Assembly (NCBI RefSeq): GCF_900089605.1
Contig: NZ_LT594324.1
Coordinates: 2,604,001 to 2,668,000, forward strand
Length of the DNA: 64,000 nt
Source of the DNA: Micromonospora narathiwatensis
Lineage (GTDB): Bacteria; Actinomycetota; Actinomycetes; Mycobacteriales; Micromonosporaceae
Direction of reading: 5' to 3'
In this document: piece by piece, positions 8,264 to 18,039 of the stretch
Position numbering within the stretch: the first letter of the stretch is position 1
Layout: each line of letters opens with the position of its first letter
Notes under the pieces: model-generated
What the model was told of the DNA's origin: nothing
The model's input: the letters and a program-made list of their open reading frames with translations, nothing else
Databases searched by the model: none
Translations under genes and position numbers: made by a program

Positions 8264-8291
8264 GGCTCGACAGCGGCTGAGGCTCGACTGC
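8258..8291 (+). repeat. 17-bp tandem duplication across the tdk stop codon
   Basis: Two adjacent 17-nt copies (8258-8274 and 8275-8291) differ at one base. The first copy contains the tdk stop codon and the second repeats it. This looks like a recent replication-slippage duplication with no effect on the protein. Confidence 0.85.
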
Positions 8292-8300
8292 GGCGCCCTC

Positions 8301-8762
8301 TCAGAAGGGGTCCCCGCAGATCCGCCACCGGCCGTCCTCCTGCACGATCGGCAGCGTCCGGTCCTCGCTGGCCCCGCCGTCGCGGGTCAGCCGCACCTTC
8401 ACCGTGGCGTGCGGAACGCCGCGCCGGGTGGCCACCGACACGTCGGTGATCTCGTAGCCGCGGACCTGGGGCGGGGTGCGCACCCAACTGCCGAAGCCGA
8501 CCACGCTCCACTTCCCGCGCGCCTGCCGGCACAGCTTGTCGTACGCCCGGTCGGTGTCGCCGGCGGCGACCTCGTGGAGGAAGTTGTCGGCGGTCTCCCG
8601 CACCGGGCCGTTGGCGCGCCACAGCACCTGCACGTTCCACAACGCCAGGCCGGCCACCCCGATCAGGCACAGGCCGAACCCGAGGCCGCCGAACAGCAGG
8701 CCGGCGCGTCCCGCCCGGACCCGCCGGGCCGGTCTGCTCCACTCGTGCTTCTTCTCGCCCAT
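8301..8762 (-). CDS. Single-pass membrane protein of unknown function
   Basis: A 153-aa protein with a basic cytoplasmic N-terminus (about 22 residues), one transmembrane segment (about residues 24-46) and an extracytoplasmic domain. The domain contains a helix with ETADNFLHEVAAGD and DRAYDKLCRQAR, then strands ending in IVQEDGRWRICGDPF. This resembles DUF4878/NTF2-like lumazine-binding folds used as small sensor or adaptor domains. The ATG at 8762 gives MGEKKHEW and a basic-then-hydrophobic layout. Starts further upstream add a low-complexity tail. It is convergent with tdk, and its job is unknown. Confidence 0.65.
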   Translation of the reverse strand: MGEKKHEWSRPARRVRAGRAGLLFGGLGFGLCLIGVAGLALWNVQVLWRANGPVRETADNFLHEVAAGDTDRAYDKLCRQARGKWSVVGFGSWVRTPPQVRGYEITDVSVATRRGVPHATVKVRLTRDGGASEDRTLPIVQEDGRWRICGDPF

Positions 8763-8870
8763 CAGTTCGACGGTAGGCAGCGGCGTGGGTGGCGCGCAGG
8801 AAGTTGTGCCCTGTCGCCGGTGCCACCGCATCGACTACCGTCGGCGCACACCCTCGAAGGAGAGCCACGG

Positions 8871-10577
<1,707 letters not shown>

Positions 10578-10635
10578 GCAGGCCGTTCCGGGTACCTGCC
10601 AGAGGATGTCAGGATCTGCCGACAGGATGGGCGGC

Positions 10636-11007
10636 ATGACAGTGCACGCCGACCTCGCGATGGTCAACCTCGACAGCTCCGACCCGGTCGCCCACGCCGG
10701 TTTCTACTCCCGTGTCCTCGGCTGGGAGGTCACCCACAGCCAGGCCGAATACGCCATGATCAGCAAGGACGCGGTCTCGATCGGCTTCGGGCTGGTCGAC
10801 GGACACACCCCGCCGGCCTGGCCGGACGAGACCGCCGGCAAGCGCTACCACCTGGACCTGTACGTCGACGACGTGGCCGTCGCCGAGAAGGAGTTCGTGG
10901 CGGCCGGCGCGACGAGGCCGCAGTTCCAGCCGGGCGGTGAGCGGTGGACCGTGCTGCTCGACCCGATCGGCCAGCCGTTCTGCGTCTGCCCCCGCCCGCG
11001 GGGCTGA
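10636..11007 (+). CDS. VOC (glyoxalase/bleomycin-resistance fold) family protein
   Basis: A 123-aa protein made of two beta-alpha-beta-beta-beta modules typical of the vicinal oxygen chelate superfamily: LAMVNLDSSDPVAHAGFYSRVLGW at the start and LDLYVDDVAVAEKEFVAAGA beginning the second module, ending VLLDPIGQPFCVCP. Members include dioxygenases, glyoxalases and antibiotic-binding proteins. The substrate cannot be read from this sequence. The ATG at 10636 follows a CAGGAT hexamer by 7 nt, consistent with a leaderless mRNA. Upstream starts at 10606 and 10627 add unlike residues. A terminator hairpin follows. Confidence 0.82.
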   Translation: MTVHADLAMVNLDSSDPVAHAGFYSRVLGWEVTHSQAEYAMISKDAVSIGFGLVDGHTPPAWPDETAGKRYHLDLYVDDVAVAEKEFVAAGATRPQFQPGGERWTVLLDPIGQPFCVCPRPRG

Positions 11008-11014
11008 GGCGACG

Positions 11015-11050
11015 CCGGTTCGCCGCGGGGCTGTCCGCGCGGCGAACCGG
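11015..11050. terminator. Hairpin terminator between convergent genes
   Basis: A perfect 13-bp inverted repeat (11015-11027 with 11038-11050) with a 10-nt loop lies between the VOC gene and the convergent recombinase gene. Confidence 0.7.
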
Positions 11051-11076
11051 TCGCCGGCTGTCCGGGTCGCGGCGGG

Positions 11077-12069
11077 TCAGCCCCGGCGGCGGGCCCGGGC
11101 GGCCCAGATGACGTACGCCGGATCGCGGTCCAGGTTGTGCCGGTCCCGGTCGTAGCGGCGGGTGGTACGCGGATCGGCGTGCCCCATGGCGTCCTGCACG
11201 TCCTCCAGCGGCACCCCCTCCGACCGGGCGGCGGTGGCGAACGCGTGCCGCAGCGAGTGCGGGGACAGCTTCGCCCAGGCGGGAATGCCGGCGGCCTGGG
11301 CGAGCCGACGGACCAGCCGGAACACCGAGTGCCGGTCCAGCCGGGCGCCGGTGGCGGTGACCAGCAGCGGCCCGGTCAGTTCGGGCACGGTCACCCCCTG
11401 CGCGGTGGCCCGCGCGGCCAGGTACGCGTCGACGGCGTACGCGGTGCCGGGGGTGAGCGCCCGGCGGCGGACCTTGCCGCCCTTGCCGACGAACCGGACG
11501 CTGCGGTGCCCCCGCTCGGCGCCCAGGTCGACCAGGTCCAGCGAGATCAGCTCGCCGACCCGCAGCCCCAGGTCGGCGAGGAGGACGATGGCGGCCCGGT
11601 TGCGGGCGGCGGTCGGGCCGGTGTCCGCCTCGGCGGCGGCGAGCAGCGCGTCGACCTCCTCCGGGGTCAGGCCGACGGTGGCGGAGTGGTCCCGGTCGAC
11701 GCGGGGGCGGTCGGCGGCGGCGACCGGGTTGGCCTCCACCGCGCGCAGTTTGACCAGGAAGTCGTACCAGCTGGACAGGGCGGACAGGCGGCGGGCGACG
11801 GTGGCCGGGGTCAGCGGACGGCCGCTGCGCGCGCCCAGCGTGGCCTCCAACTCGCGGCCGTAGGCGTTGACGTCGAGGAAGGAGGCCCGCAGCGGGTCGA
11901 GACCCTGCCCGGCGCACCAGCTCAGCCAGCCGGCGACGTCCCGCCGGTACGCGTCGCGGGTGTGCTCCGACAACCGCCGGTTGCGCAGCCACGCCTCGGT
12001 GAAGTCGGCCGGGCCGCCGCGCAACGCGGGACGGGCCGACCTGCGGGGCAGGACCTCGGGACGCAGCAT
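11077..12069 (-). CDS. Tyrosine recombinase (XerC/XerD-like)
   Basis: A 330-aa tyrosine site-specific recombinase. The N-terminal SAM-like core-binding domain (about residues 20-115: FTEAWLRNRRLSEHTRDAYR) is followed by the catalytic domain with the full set of active residues: Arg in LGLRVGE, Lys in GKGGKVR, His and Arg in HSLRH, His in GHAD and the nucleophilic Tyr in RRYDR. Length and motifs match Xer-type resolvases more than large phage integrases. No tRNA gene, excisionase or phage genes are adjacent, so it is either a chromosomal Xer paralogue or an orphan of a lost element. It diverges from the WYL regulator. Confidence 0.88.
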   Translation of the reverse strand: MLRPEVLPRRSARPALRGGPADFTEAWLRNRRLSEHTRDAYRRDVAGWLSWCAGQGLDPLRASFLDVNAYGRELEATLGARSGRPLTPATVARRLSALSSWYDFLVKLRAVEANPVAAADRPRVDRDHSATVGLTPEEVDALLAAAEADTGPTAARNRAAIVLLADLGLRVGELISLDLVDLGAERGHRSVRFVGKGGKVRRRALTPGTAYAVDAYLAARATAQGVTVPELTGPLLVTATGARLDRHSVFRLVRRLAQAAGIPAWAKLSPHSLRHAFATAARSEGVPLEDVQDAMGHADPRTTRRYDRDRHNLDRDPAYVIWAARARRRG

Positions 12070-12172
12070 GCGAGGAAGCTTCTCAGCCGCCGGGGTGGAT
12101 CTCGACGAGGCGCGCCCACGAAGATCAGATTGTCTCCTCCACCGGTCGGCGGTTCGCCAGGCCCCGCCGCGA

Positions 12173-12188
12173 CCGGTTTTCCAACCGG
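12173..12188. promoter_or_regulatory. Short dyad at the WYL-regulator promoter
   Basis: CCGGTT-N4-AACCGG lies just upstream of a TACGGT -10-like hexamer (12191-12196) and 15 nt before the GTG of the WYL regulator. It is a possible autoregulatory site, but it is short and could be chance in GC-rich DNA. Confidence 0.35.
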
Positions 12189-12202
12189 GATACGGTCGGC
12201 GG

Positions 12203-13198
12203 GTGCGTGCCAGCCGGCTGGTCTCCCTACTGCTGCTCCTGCAGACGCGGGGGCGGATGACCGCCCAGGAACTCGCCGACGCCCTGGAGGTCTCCGTCCG
12301 GACCGTCTACCGCGACGTCGAGTCGCTCGGCGCCGCCGGCGTGCCGGTGTACGCCGAGCGGGGCCCGGCCGGCGGGTACCGGCTGCTGGAGGGCTACCGG
12401 ACCCGGCTGACCGGGCTGACCGCGCCGGAGGCCGAGGCGTTGTTCCTGGCCGGGATGCCCGGCCCGGCCGCCGATTTGGGCCTCGGGCCGGTGGTGGCCG
12501 CCGCCGAGCTGAAACTGCTGGCCGCGCTCCCCGACGAGCTGGCCGACCGGGGCGGCCGGGTGCGGCAACGGTTCCACCTGGACGCGCCCGGCTGGTTCCG
12601 GCACCCCGAACCCACCCCGCACCTGGCCGCGCTGGCCCGGGCGGTCTGGGAGGACCGGCTGGTGGAGATGCGCTACCGGCGGTGGCGGGCCCCGCGCGAG
12701 GTGACCCGGGTGGTGGCCCCGCTGGGCGTGGTGCTCAAGGCCGGCCGCTGGTACCTGGTGGCCCGCTGCGGCGAGCAGTTGCGCACCTACCGGGTCGGCG
12801 CCGTGCTCGACCTGGTGGTACGCGACGAGCACTACGACCGGCCGGCCGCCTTCGACCTGGCCGGCTACTGGCGAGAGTGGACCGAGTGGTACGAGCGCGA
12901 CGTCTACCGGGCCGAGGCCCGGGTGCGAATGACCGTGGCCGCGCTGGAGTTCGCGGCGTACGTCCTCCCGCCCGAGATGAGCCGGGCGGCAAGGGCAGCG
13001 GCCGGTGAGCCGGACGAGCACGGCTGGGTGGAGACCACCGTGCCGATCGAGTCGGTGAAGCACGCCCACACCGAGCTGCTCAAGCTCGGCGCGGAGGTGG
13101 AGGTGCTGGCGCCGGCGGAGCTGCGGGACCGGCTCACCGCCACCGCGCACGCCCTGGCCCGGCTCTATCCGGGCGGCGTGGCCACCGAGTCGGACTGA
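12203..13198 (+). CDS. YafY-type HTH/WYL-domain transcriptional regulator
   Basis: A 331-aa regulator with an N-terminal DeoR-like winged HTH (residues 2-60: LVSLLLLLQTRGRMTAQELA, then VSVRTVYRDVESL), a WYL sensor domain in the middle (about residues 140-205, with APLGVVLKAGRWYLVARC) and a C-terminal WCX extension. WYL regulators respond to small ligands or nucleic acids, often in stress or DNA-damage responses. The GTG at 12203 follows a TACGGT hexamer by 6 nt, consistent with a leaderless mRNA, and the domain begins at once. The 3' end overlaps the convergent GNAT gene by 34 nt. Confidence 0.88.
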   Translation: MRASRLVSLLLLLQTRGRMTAQELADALEVSVRTVYRDVESLGAAGVPVYAERGPAGGYRLLEGYRTRLTGLTAPEAEALFLAGMPGPAADLGLGPVVAAAELKLLAALPDELADRGGRVRQRFHLDAPGWFRHPEPTPHLAALARAVWEDRLVEMRYRRWRAPREVTRVVAPLGVVLKAGRWYLVARCGEQLRTYRVGAVLDLVVRDEHYDRPAAFDLAGYWREWTEWYERDVYRAEARVRMTVAALEFAAYVLPPEMSRAARAAAGEPDEHGWVETTVPIESVKHAHTELLKLGAEVEVLAPAELRDRLTATAHALARLYPGGVATESD

Positions 13199-13722
13199 CT
13201 CGGGTTCCGCTCCCGGGGCTGGCGTTCGGCGGGGTCGACCCGGGCCGGCAGCAGCTTCTCGAACCAGTGCTGGGCGTACGGGCCCGCGGTGAAGGCGGGG
13301 ATCTCGCGGTAGCCGTGCCGGGCGTACAGGGCGCGGGCCTCGACCAGGTCGGCTCGGGTGTCCAGCCGGATCCGGTGCGCCCCGGCCGCCCGGGCGGACG
13401 CCTCGACGGCGGCCAGCAGGGCGGCCCCGCCGCCGGTGCCGCGATGCCCGGGGCGGACGTAGACCCGGGTGAGTTCCGCCCAGCCGGGACGCCAGCGTAG
13501 GCCGGCGCACCCGGCGAGCTGCCCGTCGTGGCGGGCCAGCAGGAGCAGCCCGGTGGGCGGGGCCAGGTCGTCGCTGGGCATCTCGGCCAGCGCCCCGGTC
13601 ACCTCCGCCGGCCGTTCCGGGCGGCCGTGCCAGCGTCGGACCATCTCCGCCATGTATTCCCGCAGCAGGGTCGCCGCGTCGTGGGTGTCGGGTGGGGCGA
13701 GGCTGGTGGTCCAGGTCGTCAC
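13165..13722 (-). CDS. GNAT family N-acetyltransferase
   Basis: A 185-aa acetyl-CoA-dependent acyltransferase fold. The acetyl-CoA pyrophosphate-binding motif is VRPGHRGTGGGAALL. It is preceded by strand beta-4 (WAELTRVYV) and followed by RIRLDTRADLVEARALYARHGYREI, typical of motif B. The last 25 residues are polar and encoded antisense to the WYL gene end (34-nt overlap), so the original stop may have been lost. The start is a GTG giving VTTWTTSL. The substrate is unknown. Confidence 0.82.
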   Translation of the reverse strand: MTTWTTSLAPPDTHDAATLLREYMAEMVRRWHGRPERPAEVTGALAEMPSDDLAPPTGLLLLARHDGQLAGCAGLRWRPGWAELTRVYVRPGHRGTGGGAALLAAVEASARAAGAHRIRLDTRADLVEARALYARHGYREIPAFTAGPYAQHWFEKLLPARVDPAERQPRERNPSQSDSVATPPG

Positions 13723-13784
13723 CGCCTGATCCTCGCTGGACGGTCAACGGCTTTTCCCGCTCACGGCCGCCGGTGGACGTCGGC

Positions 13785-14351
13785 TCAGGCGGGCACGGCC
13801 GCGGCGAAGTCGACCTCGGCGGTGTCGACCGTGCCCGCGTTGCGGCCCGGAGCCGTGTGGTAACGCCAGTACAGGTTGGTGTGCGCGATCACCTGCTCCG
13901 GCGGCGGCGCGCCGTACGAGGAGAGGTCCTCGGTGGTGTGGGCGTCGCCGACCAGCGTCGCGTCGTAGCCGCGCACGATCGCGCCGTGCAGCGTCGAACG
14001 AACGCACTCGTCGGTCTGCGCGCCGGTCACGACGAGCCGGCCGACGCCGCGCGCGGCCAGCACCTCCGCCAGGTCGGTGTCCTCGAACGAGTCGGGGTAC
14101 GCCTTGTGCACCAGTGGCTCCGGGTCGCGGCGCACCAGCTCGGGCACGTACTGCCAGCTCTCGCTGCCCCGGGACAGGTTGTCGCTGCTGTGCTGGACCC
14201 AGACGACCTCGACGCCGGCCGCGCGGGCCCGGTCCACCAGGGTGGCGATGTTGGCGACGACCTGGTCCCGGTCGTACGCGTGCCGCACCACGCCGTTCTG
14301 CACGTCGATGACGAGCAGGGCGGTGCGCGGCCGGTCGGTGAAGGTGCTCAT
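13785..14351 (-). CDS. Isochorismatase-like cysteine hydrolase
   Basis: A 188-aa member of the isochorismatase superfamily, which hydrolyses amide or vinyl-ether bonds (nicotinamidase, isochorismatase, carbamoylsarcosine amidase and others). The catalytic triad is visible: Asp16 in LLVIDVQNG, Lys83 in HKAYPDSF and Cys116 in GAQTDECVRST, followed by the usual VVGDAHTTED segment. The ATG at 14351 has a GGAGGGG Shine-Dalgarno. An upstream in-frame start would add 20 residues. The substrate cannot be assigned. It is the last of three leftward genes with the cupin and a GNAT enzyme. Confidence 0.88.
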   Translation of the reverse strand: MSTFTDRPRTALLVIDVQNGVVRHAYDRDQVVANIATLVDRARAAGVEVVWVQHSSDNLSRGSESWQYVPELVRRDPEPLVHKAYPDSFEDTDLAEVLAARGVGRLVVTGAQTDECVRSTLHGAIVRGYDATLVGDAHTTEDLSSYGAPPPEQVIAHTNLYWRYHTAPGRNAGTVDTAEVDFAAAVPA

Positions 14352-14426
14352 GACCCCTCCCCAGCCTGCGGGCGTTCCGTCTCGGGCCAGCCTAGACCCG
14401 CCCACCGACATCGCCGACCGGTGCGG

Positions 14427-14822
14427 TCAGAGCCGGTGGCCGGTGGTGGCGTCCACGTGGCCGGGGACCTCGTCGTGCCGGTCACCCACACTCGACGTGC
14501 CCGAAGGCTCGAACATCAGGATCGACGCCCCGTCGGGCGCGGACGGCCGGTGCTCCACCCCGCGCGGCACCACGAACACCGCGCCGCGCGACAGCACCAC
14601 CTCGCGCTCGGCGGCGTCCGCGCCGTCGCGCAGGGCGATGCGCAACTCCCCGTCGAGCACCAGGAAGAACTCGTCGGTGTGCTCGTGGGCGTGCCAGACG
14701 TGCTCGCCGGCAACCTTGGCGATCCGGACGTCGTAGTCGTTGACGGTGGTGACGATGCGGGGGCTCCACAGTTGGTCGAAGCGCGCCAGGGCGGCGGCCA
14801 GCTCGATCGGCTCAGCGTTCAT
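14427..14822 (-). CDS. Cupin domain protein
   Basis: A 131-aa single-domain cupin. Motif 1 is visible as HAHEHTDEFFLVLDGELRIAL (two His and a Glu as metal ligands) and motif 2 as RGVEHRPSA. Such small cupins act as isomerases or dioxygenases, or bind small ligands. Nothing in the context fixes the role. The second ATG (14822) is preferred because residues before it are non-conserved and a GACGAT hexamer lies 6 nt upstream. It lies 27 nt after the GNAT gene on the same strand. Confidence 0.82.
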   Translation of the reverse strand: MNAEPIELAAALARFDQLWSPRIVTTVNDYDVRIAKVAGEHVWHAHEHTDEFFLVLDGELRIALRDGADAAEREVVLSRGAVFVVPRGVEHRPSAPDGASILMFEPSGTSSVGDRHDEVPGHVDATTGHRL

Positions 14823-14849
14823 CGGCCCATCGTCGCGCACCGCCGCCGG

Positions 14850-15335
14850 TCACAGGGGGCGGTGCATGACGTGCAGCCCCACCCGGCCCAGCCTCGGGTG
14901 CGCGAACGCCTCCGGCACGGTGCCGATCACCGCGAACCCGAGCCGCCGGTACAGCTCCACGGCCGCCTCGTTCGTCTCCACCACCGCGTTGAACTGCATC
15001 GCCGCGTACCCCCGGCGGCGGGCCCAGTCCAGGGCGTACTCGGTCAGGGCCCGGCCGACACCGCGGCCCCGCGCGCCGGCGGCGACCATGAAGCTGGCGG
15101 TGGCCACGTGCGCGCCCGGGCCGGGCCGGTTGGTGCCCATCTTGGCGGTGCCGAGAACGCGGCCGTCGTCGTCGGCGACCACCGTGCGTCCGGGCGGTCG
15201 TTCCACCCACACGTCGTACGCGACCTCGGCGGGCCACGCCGGGTCGTACGGGAACGTCTCCCCGGCGGTGACGACGTCCTCGACGATCGGCCAGACCTGC
15301 GCCCAGTCGGACTCGGTGAACTCGCGGATCCGCAT
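14850..15335 (-). CDS. GNAT family N-acetyltransferase
   Basis: A 161-aa acetyltransferase starting MRIREFTESDWAQVWPI, the classic GNAT N-terminus. The acetyl-CoA loop is VAAGARGRGVGRALTEYAL and motif B is FNAVVETNEAAVELYRRLGF. The pattern around VTAGETFPYDP resembles phosphinothricin/methionine-sulfone acetyltransferase relatives, so detoxification of a small amine is plausible but unproven. The ATG is 6 nt after a TAGCGT hexamer (15342-15347), consistent with a leaderless mRNA. It diverges from the glycosyltransferase gene. Confidence 0.85.
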   Translation of the reverse strand: MRIREFTESDWAQVWPIVEDVVTAGETFPYDPAWPAEVAYDVWVERPPGRTVVADDDGRVLGTAKMGTNRPGPGAHVATASFMVAAGARGRGVGRALTEYALDWARRRGYAAMQFNAVVETNEAAVELYRRLGFAVIGTVPEAFAHPRLGRVGLHVMHRPL

Positions 15336-15448
15336 CCGGGCACGCTATCCGCCCCGTGTGACCGCCCGCGATCCGGTTTTGCCCAACCGTGACCTCGCGG
15401 AGCCGCCACGGGCACCCACGGCGCGCGGGAGGCGACGAAGATGGACCC

Positions 15449-16999
15449 GTGGCCGAACCCGTGAGCGAACTCGACCGTCCCACGACCGAGACGCCCCCGA
15501 CGAACGGGACGCCCCCGGCGCCCGGCCCGCGCACCGTCGGGCCGTGGCTGGTCGGCGCGGCCGTCACCGCCGTCCTGCTGCTGCTCGCCGGCCGGTACGG
15601 CTACCACCGCGACGAGCTGTACTTCCTGCTCTGCGGCCGACACCTCGACTGGGGATACGCCGACCAGGGCCCCCTGGTGCCGGCCCTGGCCCGGCTGCTG
15701 GACACGATCGCCCCCGGCAACCTTGTGGTGCTGCGTACCCCGTCGGCGCTGATCGCCGGCGCGGCGGTGGTCCTGGTCGCGGCGATCGCCCGGGAGTTCG
15801 GCGGCGGCCGGGGCGCGCAACTGCTCGCCGCGTTCCTCGGCGCCGTCGCGGGCATCGTGCTCGCCCCCGGCCACCTGCTCAGCACCACCACCGTCGACCT
15901 GCTGGTCTGGCTCGCCGCGACGTGGTTCGCGGTGCGGATGCTGCGCACCGGCGACAGCCGGTGGGTCCTCGGCGTCGGCGTGGTGCTCGGCGTCGGCATG
16001 CTCAACAAGCTGCTGCCCGCCCTGCTCGCCGTGGGTTTGCTGGCCGGGGTGGCGATCGCCGGGCCGCGTCGGCTGCTGCGCGACCGGTGGCTGTACGCCG
16101 CCGCCGGCATCGTCGCCGTGCTCGCCGCCCCGTACCTGGTGTGGCAGGCCGCGCACGGTTTCCCGCAGCTGTCCGTGGCGTCCCAGATCGCCGGCGGCGA
16201 CAGCTCCTACAGCGGTCGCCTCGACGCGGTCATGCTGCAACTGGTCATCATCAGCCCGTGCGCGGTGCCGGTCTGGATCGCCGGGCTGGTGGCGCTGCTG
16301 CGTCGCCCGGCCTGGCGGGCGTACCGGGCGATCGGGTGGGCCTGGCCGCTGGTGTTCGCGATCGTGCTGCTCGCCGGCGGTAAGGGCTACTACGACGCGC
16401 CGCTGCTGCTGGTGGTCACCGCCGCCGGCGCGGTGGTGACCACCGACTGGGCGGGCCGGGGCGCGGTGTGGGCCCGGCGCGCGCTGGTCGCCGCAGGCGC
16501 GGCCGTCGCGGTGGCCGGCAGCGCGATCCTGCTGCTGCCCACCCTGCCCGCCGACCGGCTGCCCGGCTTCGTGGTCGACGTCAACTACGACGCCGGCGAG
16601 ACCATCGGCTGGCCGGCGTTCGCGGACTCGCTCGCCGCCGTCCACCAGGACCTGCCGCCGGAGCAGCGGTCCCGCGCGGTCATCCTGACCGGCAACTACG
16701 GCGAGGCGGGCGCGGTGGCCCGGTACGGCCCGCAGCGGGGGCTGCCGCAGGCGTACTCCGGGCACAACAGCATGGCCGGATTCGGCCGCCCGCCCGAGGA
16801 CGCCGACGTCGTGATCGCCGTCGGCTGGGATCGTCCCGACCAGCTTCGGGGCTGGTTCACCGAGGTCACCGAGGCCGGTCGGATCGACCAGCGGGTCGAC
16901 GTCGACAACGACGAGAACGGGCTGCCCGTCTACGTCTGCCGGGGGCTGCGGCGGTCGTGGTCCCAGATCTGGGACACCGAGGTACGCCACGCCGGCTGA
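15449..16999 (+). CDS. Glycosyltransferase family 39-like membrane protein
   Basis: A 516-aa multi-spanning membrane protein of the GT-C class (PMT/ArnT-like, PF13231). After the first transmembrane helix comes the signature GRYGYHRDELYFLLCGRHLDWGYADQGPL, with the acidic pair of the first extracytoplasmic loop. About ten more hydrophobic segments and a soluble C-terminal domain follow. These enzymes transfer sugars from polyprenyl-phosphate donors on the outer face of the membrane. The target (protein, lipid or wall polymer) is unknown. The GTG at 15449 was chosen over an upstream start at 15389, which adds a charged, non-conserved 20 residues. Confidence 0.85.
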   Translation: MAEPVSELDRPTTETPPTNGTPPAPGPRTVGPWLVGAAVTAVLLLLAGRYGYHRDELYFLLCGRHLDWGYADQGPLVPALARLLDTIAPGNLVVLRTPSALIAGAAVVLVAAIAREFGGGRGAQLLAAFLGAVAGIVLAPGHLLSTTTVDLLVWLAATWFAVRMLRTGDSRWVLGVGVVLGVGMLNKLLPALLAVGLLAGVAIAGPRRLLRDRWLYAAAGIVAVLAAPYLVWQAAHGFPQLSVASQIAGGDSSYSGRLDAVMLQLVIISPCAVPVWIAGLVALLRRPAWRAYRAIGWAWPLVFAIVLLAGGKGYYDAPLLLVVTAAGAVVTTDWAGRGAVWARRALVAAGAAVAVAGSAILLLPTLPADRLPGFVVDVNYDAGETIGWPAFADSLAAVHQDLPPEQRSRAVILTGNYGEAGAVARYGPQRGLPQAYSGHNSMAGFGRPPEDADVVIAVGWDRPDQLRGWFTEVTEAGRIDQRVDVDNDENGLPVYVCRGLRRSWSQIWDTEVRHAG

Positions 17000-17030
17000 G
17001 CACCTCCGGGCGCGTTGAATACTTGTCGGC

Positions 17031-17846
17031 ATGCTCTGGGGTCTCAGCGGTCCGGTCTTCCTCCTCGACTACCTCGCCGGGGTGGCCGGCGCCCTCGCGG
17101 TCGCCCTCTCCGTCCGGACGCTGGTCGGCTGGCGTACCCGGGGCGAACCGCTGTCGACGGTCGAGCTGGCGTACCTCACCGACCGGGCGGTACTGGCCTG
17201 TCAGGTGGGCCTGGCGGCGCTGCGCCGGGCCGGGGTGGTGCAGCTCGGCGAGCTGGCGACGCTGTCGGTGGACGCGCCGCCGCCGCCCCGGTCGGCCCCG
17301 CTGGTGCGCGCCCTGCACGCCGCGCTGCGCCGGCCGCAGACCTGGGCGGCCGTGCTCGCCGACCCGGGCGTGGGCCGCGTGCTGCGCCGGCTGGTGGGCC
17401 GGCTCGTCCGCGACGGGTGGCTGCTCACCCCGGCGCAGCGGCGAAGCATGGCGCTGGGCACCCTGCCGCTGTTCGCGGTCGCCGTCGTGGGGTTGACCCG
17501 GCTGGTGGACAGCGCGGTCGAGGGGCGTGACGCGGGCGGGCCCGCCTCCGTCGTCGGCCTGCTGCTGTGCTGCCTGGCCACCGTGCTCGGCGGCTGGTGG
17601 CTGTGCGAGGTGCCGGAGACCGGCTCGGCCGCGCGCCGGCTGCTGCGCCGACAACGCCGCACGCACGCCGAGCTGGCGCCGCAGCGGCGGCCCGCCTGGA
17701 GCGAGCGGGGCACCGACGAACTGTTGCCCGCGATGGCGGTGTTCGGGCCGCGCCCGTTGCTCGCCGTCGACCCGCGCTTCGCCGAACTGGTCGGGGTCGA
17801 CCCCGAGCACACCCGACCCCGGGAATACGCCAAGACCGCACGCTGA
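17031..17846 (+). CDS. TIGR04222-domain membrane protein
   Basis: A 271-aa protein with the N-terminal pattern of TIGR04222 proteins: a short start, WGLSGPVFLLDYLAGVAGA as the first transmembrane segment, then LSTVELAYLTDRAVLACQVGLAALRRAGVV, which resembles a winged-helix-like soluble part. Two further transmembrane segments follow at about residues 145-165 and 175-195, with a soluble tail. The family is common in actinomycetes and its function is unknown. The ATG is preceded by an AATACT hexamer 7 nt upstream, suggesting a leaderless mRNA. Confidence 0.75.
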   Translation: MLWGLSGPVFLLDYLAGVAGALAVALSVRTLVGWRTRGEPLSTVELAYLTDRAVLACQVGLAALRRAGVVQLGELATLSVDAPPPPRSAPLVRALHAALRRPQTWAAVLADPGVGRVLRRLVGRLVRDGWLLTPAQRRSMALGTLPLFAVAVVGLTRLVDSAVEGRDAGGPASVVGLLLCCLATVLGGWWLCEVPETGSAARRLLRRQRRTHAELAPQRRPAWSERGTDELLPAMAVFGPRPLLAVDPRFAELVGVDPEHTRPREYAKTAR

Positions 17847-18039
17847 CCCTGGCCGGGCCGTACCCCCGGTGGCGTGCCTGCCCGGCAGTTGGTCCGTGAC
17901 CTGCGAACCGCACCTGGTCCCGGCGGTTATCGCCCCCGAACTGGTGCACCACATCCCGGTCGACGACGCCTGACGGGCCCCGTCGATCCCGCCCGGTCGC
18001 GGGCATCGCCGTCCGGGACCCGACCCACCCGCCCGAAGA

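Noticed and set aside
11015..11050. Inverted repeat next to the tyrosine recombinase as an att or dif site
   Set aside because: Its sequence is GC-rich and lies exactly between convergent stop codons, so a terminator explains it better. It lacks the 11-6-11 dif layout.
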